This document shows, piece after piece, positions 59,719-64,000 of a DNA stretch of 64,000 bases. A model generated the notes under the pieces. That model was given only the letters and a program-made list of their open reading frames with translations. It had not been told where the DNA came from and did no database searches. Source of the stretch: JAEMQF01 sp049297615 (lineage in GTDB: Bacteria > Pseudomonadota > Gammaproteobacteria > Burkholderiales > Burkholderiaceae_C); NCBI GenBank assembly GCA_049297615.1, contig JBAQUQ010000410.1, positions 1 through 64,000 of the forward strand, given 5' to 3'. The position numbers and the translations under genes were made by a program. How positions within the stretch are numbered: position 1 is the first letter of the stretch; each line of letters opens with the position of its first letter.

Positions 59719-60813
59719 ATGGCAGCGAAATCGATTCGATGCATTGAGACGAACCCGGCGCGCCGCCGGCTTGCGTCGCAAGGCTTGTGGCATGGCGGAC
59801 TCGCGCTCGCCGTGAGCCTGTTGTGCAGCGCAGGCAGCTGGGCCCAGACAAGCCCGGCGGCCACCGAAGCCGAATCCGCCGAATTGCAGGCGCGCGTGCG
59901 CGTTCTGCGCGAAGCCAATGCCGCCGTGGTCGGCGTGAAGACCATCGCCGTCGAAGACGCACGCTCTGTCGAAACCCTGGGCCGCAAGCGCCAAGGCTCA
60001 GGAGTCGTGATCGATTCAGACGGCCTGGTGCTGACGATCGGCTATTTGATCCTCGAGGCCGAAAACGTCGACCTGGTGATCGAAGGAGAACGCACGGTCC
60101 CGGCGCGCGTCGTCGCCTACGATCTGGCATCGGGTTTCGGCTTGCTGCAAGCGCTGGCGCCGGTCAAAGTGGCTGCGGTGCGCTTCGGCGTATCGGCCGA
60201 GGTGTCGAGCACCGAGCCGCTGATGATCAGCAGCGGCGGCGAGGACGCCGCACGCAGCCTGGCGCGATTGGTCTCGCGGCGTGCCTTTTCGGGCTACTGG
60301 GAGTACCACATCGAGGGTGCCTTGTTCACCGCCCCGCCGCGCAGCGACCACAGCGGTGCGGCTCTGTTCAACGCCAATGGCGAGCTGCTGGGCATCGGCT
60401 CGCTCATGGTGGGCAACGCGCTGGGCGACGAGCACCCGCGCATGCCAGGCAATATGTTCGTTCCCATCGACCTGCTCAAGCCCATCCTGACCGAGATGCG
60501 TCGTGATGGCGCCTCGCGCAGCAGCTCGCGCGCGTGGCTGGGCTTGAACTGCGTCGAGCAAGACGGCGTGGTTCGCGTGATTCGCGTGAACCGCGACAGC
60601 CCGGCCGAAGACGCCGGCCTGCTGGTGGGTGACCGCATCGTCAGCATCGACGGCACTGCGGTCACGCAACTCGAGACCTTTTACAAGACGCTGTGGCGCA
60701 GCGCCGTGCAGCGCGATGTGGTGCTGGAGATTCGCCGCGCCGGCCAATTGCAGACGATCAAGGTGCACAGCGTCGACCGGACCCGATTGCTGAGCAAGCC
60801 CAAGGGAATCTGA
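59719..60813 (+). CDS. HtrA/DegP-like exported PDZ protein with degenerate protease triad
   Basis: 364 residues after GGGAGG (59708-59713). Signal peptide to about WAQ43. Trypsin-like domain RQGSGVVIDSDGLVLTIGYLILEAENVDLVIEGERTVPARVVAYDLASGFGLLQAL aligns with HtrA. The catalytic His is Tyr109 (LTIGYLI for LTNxHVI) and the Asp of DLAVL is Gly139 (ASGFGLL). The Ser is kept as Ser212, but in SDHSGAAL instead of GNSGGPL. The PDZ domain (residues 270-355) looks intact (AWLGLNCVEQDG…DSPAEDAGLLVGDRIVSIDG). Probably a non-proteolytic binding protein in the periplasm, perhaps an adaptor for the rhomboid upstream (inference). Confidence 0.85.
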   Translation: MAAKSIRCIETNPARRRLASQGLWHGGLALAVSLLCSAGSWAQTSPAATEAESAELQARVRVLREANAAVVGVKTIAVEDARSVETLGRKRQGSGVVIDSDGLVLTIGYLILEAENVDLVIEGERTVPARVVAYDLASGFGLLQALAPVKVAAVRFGVSAEVSSTEPLMISSGGEDAARSLARLVSRRAFSGYWEYHIEGALFTAPPRSDHSGAALFNANGELLGIGSLMVGNALGDEHPRMPGNMFVPIDLLKPILTEMRRDGASRSSSRAWLGLNCVEQDGVVRVIRVNRDSPAEDAGLLVGDRIVSIDGTAVTQLETFYKTLWRSAVQRDVVLEIRRAGQLQTIKVHSVDRTRLLSKPKGI

Positions 60814-60839
60814 GCCTGGGAGTCAAGCCGGGCTTGGGT

Positions 60840-61742
60840 TCAGGCCAGCAGGCCCTGCTCCACAGTCGGGTAGCGCAAGCGAATGCGCAGTTCGGTTTTG
60901 AGGCGCCGGTTGGCGAGCCGCCGGGATTCGCTCATGAAGCTCAAGGGCGTCGGCCCCATGCTCGCTTGCGCTTGTTCGCGCGTGATGCGCGGTGGGCGCG
61001 GCAAGCCGCACAGGTCGGCCGCCAGATCGAAATAGTCTCCCATCTTGAGCGCGCTGTCGTCATTGGCGTTCACGGCGCGCTGCGGCCGACCTCGGTGCAA
61101 GGCTGCGACGCAGATTCGAGCCAGGTCATCGGCTTGGATGTGGTTGGTGTACACGTCGTCTTGTTCGCGCAGCACGGGCGTTGCGCGCAGCAGGCGCTCG
61201 CGCGGGTGCCCACCGGCTCGATCGCTGGCATAAATGCCAGGGATGCGCAGCAAGGACACGCGAACCGCGAACGTGCGCCCGAACCAGCGCAGTTGCGTCT
61301 CGGCGTCGACACGGCGCATGGCGCGCTCGCTGCGGGGATCGACGCGGCGCGTTTCGTCGACCGTCGCACCACCGCAATCGCCGTACACGCCACTCGTGCT
61401 TGCATAGACGAGGCAGCGCGCGCGCCTCCTGTGCGCCAGGGCGCCGAGCAGGCTGCGTGTGCGCGTATCGGAGCGACCGTGGGCAGGCGGTGGCGCGAGA
61501 TGCAGAACCGCGTCGGCCAGCCCGGCCAGGCGGCCCAATGTCGCAGCATCGTCGAGATCGCCGACGATGGGCTGGACGCCGGCCTGGCGCAGGCAATGGA
61601 CGCGTGCCGGATCGGCAATGAGCCCAAGCAGGCGCCAGCGGCCACGCAGGAGCGCCGCCACGCGCAGACCGATATCGCCGCAGCCCACGATGAGAAGGGT
61701 CGGACGCTTGAATCGAGCGGGTCGGTCGTGAGTCGATGTCAC
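60840..61742 (-). CDS. NAD(P)-dependent epimerase/SDR, YeeZ-like
   Basis: 300 residues if started at GTG 61742 (MTSTHDRPARFKRPTLLIVGCGDIGLRVAALLRGRW); a TTG at 61751 is possible and neither has a clear ribosome-binding site. Extended-SDR features: cofactor loop VGCGDIGLRVAALL, YASTSGVYGDCGGATVDE (Ser and Tyr), and LLRIPGIYASDR. The Lys of YxxxK is not obvious. Resembles E. coli YeeZ-type NAD-binding proteins of unknown substrate. Convergent with the PDZ protein, divergent from the flavoprotein reductase gene. Confidence 0.8.
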   Translation of the reverse strand: MTSTHDRPARFKRPTLLIVGCGDIGLRVAALLRGRWRLLGLIADPARVHCLRQAGVQPIVGDLDDAATLGRLAGLADAVLHLAPPPAHGRSDTRTRSLLGALAHRRRARCLVYASTSGVYGDCGGATVDETRRVDPRSERAMRRVDAETQLRWFGRTFAVRVSLLRIPGIYASDRAGGHPRERLLRATPVLREQDDVYTNHIQADDLARICVAALHRGRPQRAVNANDDSALKMGDYFDLAADLCGLPRPPRITREQAQASMGPTPLSFMSESRRLANRRLKTELRIRLRYPTVEQGLLA

Positions 61743-61796
61743 TGAGGGCAAGGCGCAGCGGGCACAATCGCGCCTCACTGTAACTACTGGGCAGCG

Positions 61797-62870
61797 ATGA
61801 CGTTCACGATCACTGTTCGGCCCAGCGGCCGCACCTATGGCGCCGAAGCCGACGAAGCCCTGCTCAGCGCTGCGATTCGCCAAGGCATTGGCCTGCCCTA
61901 TGGCTGCCGCGACGGCGCCTGTGGTTCTTGCAAGTGCCGGCTGCTCGACGGCAAGGTGGTGCACCGGGCACACCAGTCCAAGGCCTTGAGCGCGGCGGAA
62001 GAAGGTGCAGGCCTGATCTTGACCTGCTGCGCCGTGCCGCACACCGACATCGTGCTCGAGGCGCGCATGGTGCCGGGTGCCGGCGAATTCCAGGTGCGCA
62101 AGATGCCTTGCCGCGTCATCGGCATCGCCAGGCCCACCGCCGACGTGGCCTTGCTGACCCTGCAGTTGCCCGCCAACGATACGCTGCGCTATCACGCCGG
62201 CCAATACGTCGAATTCATCCTGCGAGACGGCGCGCGGCGCAGCTACTCGATCGCCAACGCGCCGCACACCCAGGCAACGCAGCCGGCCATTGAACTGCAC
62301 CTGCGCCACATGCCAGGCGGCAAATTCACCGACCATGTGTTTCGCGCGCTGAAGGAAAAAGACATCCTGCGCATCGAAGGCCCGTTCGGCAGCTTCTTCC
62401 TGCGCGAAGACTCCGACAAGCCCATCGTGCTGTTGGCCTCCGGAACCGGCTTCGCGCCGATCAAGGCCATCGTCGAACACATGGAATTCAAGCAGCTCCC
62501 GCGCGCGACCACGCTGTATTGGGGCTGCCGCAGCCGCGCCGACCTCTACCTGCATGATTGGGCTGAGCTCGCGGCACAGCGCTTGCCGAATCTGCGCTAC
62601 GTCCCGGTGCTGTCGGAAGCGCGCCAAGAAGACTCTTGGGCTGGCCGCACCGGCTTGGTCCACGAAGCGGTCATGCAGGACTTGCCCGACCTCAGCGGCC
62701 ACCAGGTCTACGCCTGCGGCGTGCCGGTGATGGTGGATGCCGCGCAGCGCGACTTCGTTCAGACCTGCCGTCTGCCGGCCGAAGAGTTCTACGCCGATTC
62801 GTTCACCTCGGAAGCCGACAAGCTGGGCGTCACTTCGGCGTCTCCTCCGAAAACCGACACCGATCACTAG
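61797..62870 (+). CDS. CDP-6-deoxy-delta-3,4-glucoseen reductase-type Fe-S flavoprotein
   Basis: 357 residues. N-terminal plant-type [2Fe-2S] ferredoxin with ligands in YGCRDGACGSCKCRLLDG and LTCCAV; ferredoxin-NADP-reductase FAD domain with RRSYSIANAP and GGKFTDHVF; NAD domain with LLASGTGFAPIKAIVEHM, YWGCRSRADLYL and VYACGVPVMV. The family name comes from the E3 enzyme of 3,6-dideoxyhexose synthesis (AscD), but homologues of this length are common in Burkholderiales without dideoxysugar genes, as here. They more likely serve as electron donors to an oxygenase or another partner; the Rieske oxygenase at 27592 lacks a reductase, but a link is only conjecture. Confidence 0.9.
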   Translation: MTFTITVRPSGRTYGAEADEALLSAAIRQGIGLPYGCRDGACGSCKCRLLDGKVVHRAHQSKALSAAEEGAGLILTCCAVPHTDIVLEARMVPGAGEFQVRKMPCRVIGIARPTADVALLTLQLPANDTLRYHAGQYVEFILRDGARRSYSIANAPHTQATQPAIELHLRHMPGGKFTDHVFRALKEKDILRIEGPFGSFFLREDSDKPIVLLASGTGFAPIKAIVEHMEFKQLPRATTLYWGCRSRADLYLHDWAELAAQRLPNLRYVPVLSEARQEDSWAGRTGLVHEAVMQDLPDLSGHQVYACGVPVMVDAAQRDFVQTCRLPAEEFYADSFTSEADKLGVTSASPPKTDTDH

Positions 62871-62899
62871 CGATACGGTCACTGCATGGCTTCGTGATC

Positions 62900-64000
62900 T
62901 CAGGCAAATCGGCCTTGCAAGAACCACCCCTGGGCCTGCGCCGACAGCGGCAAGCGGCCTCGATAAATCCACAGCAAGGCACCGTCTGGCGCTTGAGCGA
63001 TGAAGTAGTCGCGTTCGGCCAGGCCGGCGTCCCACCAGCCGGTTTCGATGCGCTCGGGGCCGCTGAGCAATTGCAGCGCACGGCCTTCGAACCAGGGGCG
63101 CGACTGGCGCTCGGCCAAGGGCACAGGCTCGGCCAACAGCCACACCGGGCGCGGTGCGCCGTGCCGGCTTGCGCCCGTCTGCACCGCTGCCGCTGCCGCG
63201 GGCTTGGCAGCCTGGGCCGGGCTGCTTCGTTCCGGTCGGTGGTCGTGCACCAGCACCAGGCCTTGCACTTGTTCGTGCCCGAGGCGCGCGCGCAAGCGCT
63301 CGACCAGGCGGGTCAGGCCTTCGGCTTCGCTGCCCGGCGCAGGGAACAGCTCGCTGTTGGGTGGTGCGCGGTGCGTGATCTCGTCGGCACGCAGGCGCAA
63401 CTCGAGTGTCGGTGCGCTCAAACGCAGTCGCGCCAGGCGTTCGCGCAGCAACACCAGCAGGTGGGCCGGGTCGCGTGACGGCTCGGCCAGCGCGACCGGG
63501 AGCAGGGTCATCGGTTGCATCGGCATCGGCACCGCCAGCGTGGCCGGTGCAGCGCTGCGCAGACGCGTCTCGTGCAGCATCTCCAGCGTGAAGTGGCGCA
63601 CCTGGGCATGTTGCGCGACCAACCAAGCGACCAAACGTGCCAGCAGCACGCTGGCGCCTTGCAACACTTGCTCGGTGGTGTCGGCGCGGGCAAACAGCTC
63701 GATGCGGGCGTCGAAGCGCTGCGGCAAGACGATGGCTTCGCGCGGGTCGGGTTGAACGCCCCGTGCACGGTCGAGTTCACCGAGCAGGGCTTGGCCGAAG
63801 CGGCGTGCGACGCCGGCACGCGGCAGGCGCCGCAGATCGGCCAGCGTGCGCAGCCCCATGCCTTGCAAAGCCTCCCCATGTTTGCGTCCTGGGCCGAGCA
63901 GCCACACGGGGGCGGTGTCGAGCGCCGTGCGCAACGCGGCAAGGTCGGGGCAGTGCAGTTGGGGATGGATGCGCGCCAGCAATGCCGCGCCCTGCGCGGT
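62900..64000 (-). CDS. imuB: Y-family DNA polymerase-like protein ImuB (C-terminal part)
   Basis: The visible 367 codons continue past the right edge. They hold the palm-to-finger end and C-terminal region of ImuB-type proteins: LLGPGRKHGEALQGMGLRTLADLRRLPRAGVARRFGQALLGELDRARGVQPDPREAI (HhH/thumb), then a little-finger-like domain, then the ImuB tail GPERIETGWWDAGLAERDYFIAQAPDGALLWIYRGRL. ImuB is a catalytically inactive polymerase homologue in the damage-induced imuA-imuB-dnaE2 mutagenesis cassette; imuA would lie beyond the edge, and dnaE2 is not seen downstream. Convergent with the flavoprotein gene. Confidence 0.88.
   Translation of the reverse strand, partial: TAQGAALLARIHPQLHCPDLAALRTALDTAPVWLLGPGRKHGEALQGMGLRTLADLRRLPRAGVARRFGQALLGELDRARGVQPDPREAIVLPQRFDARIELFARADTTEQVLQGASVLLARLVAWLVAQHAQVRHFTLEMLHETRLRSAAPATLAVPMPMQPMTLLPVALAEPSRDPAHLLVLLRERLARLRLSAPTLELRLRADEITHRAPPNSELFPAPGSEAEGLTRLVERLRARLGHEQVQGLVLVHDHRPERSSPAQAAKPAAAAAVQTGASRHGAPRPVWLLAEPVPLAERQSRPWFEGRALQLLSGPERIETGWWDAGLAERDYFIAQAPDGALLWIYRGRLPLSAQAQGWFLQGRFA

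Noticed and set aside
60840..63626. 928-codon minus-strand frame covering the SDR, flavoprotein and imuB regions
   Set aside because: Only its last 300 codons resemble a protein family; the rest is antisense to the well-supported flavoprotein reductase gene and out of frame with imuB.

Overview
The window is GC-rich bacterial chromosome with mostly single-copy housekeeping genes in short operons. Gene content and order point to a betaproteobacterium of the order Burkholderiales: ftsH-folP-glmM beside pstSCA, rlmE/yhbY/greA/carB/carA, gcvTHP, dxs-ispA-xseB beside a Rieske oxygenase, polA beside a DUF2782 gene and an APH-type thrB, a BPSS1780-type membrane protein, and galU near valS. I cannot name genus or species from this alone. 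No plasmid or phage backbone, integrase, CRISPR array or rRNA operon is visible; there is one tRNA.

Layout. 1-2350: phosphate uptake (pstS, pstC, start of pstA; minus strand) behind a probable Pho box. 2404-8476: cell-wall precursor, folate and proteostasis genes (glmM, folP, ftsH), then rlmE divergent from yhbY, then greA. 8546-12989: carA-carB, overlapping by 8 bp and ending at a likely terminator. 13215-15984: a HbpS/GlcG-like protein, a Bax-inhibitor-1 family membrane protein with a clean terminator, and rlmD. 16065-20684: gcvT-gcvH-gcvP behind a possible, degenerate glycine riboswitch. 20686-29567: dsbD, yciO, folE2, the isoprenoid operon xseB-ispA-dxs, and a divergent Rieske oxygenase coupled to a rhodanese-type sulfurtransferase. 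29685-40702: universal stress protein, ZIP metal transporter, Tat-exported dienelactone-hydrolase-like protein, exopolyphosphatase, patatin, polA, a DUF2782 protein, homoserine kinase, a BPSS1780 membrane protein and an SDR.

40704-48181 is the accessory part. It holds a C-terminal relic of an FAD-linked oxidase. Next is a VapBC-like toxin-antitoxin pair split by a 242-bp MITE-like element with 33-bp imperfect terminal inverted repeats and a CTCA target duplication. Decayed BrnT and BrnA-like genes follow, then a possible IS end. It finishes with a 1436-residue modular lipoprotein (alpha/beta hydrolase, five chitobiase-C-terminal-like repeats, seven HAF repeats) divergent from a secreted protein of unknown function. 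This stretch looks less GC-rich than its surroundings.

48208-64000 returns to core genes: uvrD-type helicase, 2,4-dienoyl-CoA-reductase-like SDR, guaC, valS, a 2-hydroxyacid dehydrogenase homologue with substituted catalytic residues that overlaps the end of valS, galU, cysM-tusA, tRNA-Leu(CAA), a rhomboid protease followed by an HtrA-like PDZ protein that has lost two of three catalytic residues, an SDR, a CDP-6-deoxyglucoseen-reductase-type flavoprotein, and the 3' part of imuB.

Most genes are unlinked in function. The clear functional groups are phosphate uptake, pyrimidine/arginine precursor synthesis (carAB), glycine cleavage, isoprenoid precursor synthesis (dxs/ispA) and cysteine/sulfur relay (cysM/tusA). 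The items most worth follow-up are the MITE in vapBC, the modular lipoprotein and the rhomboid/pseudo-HtrA pair.
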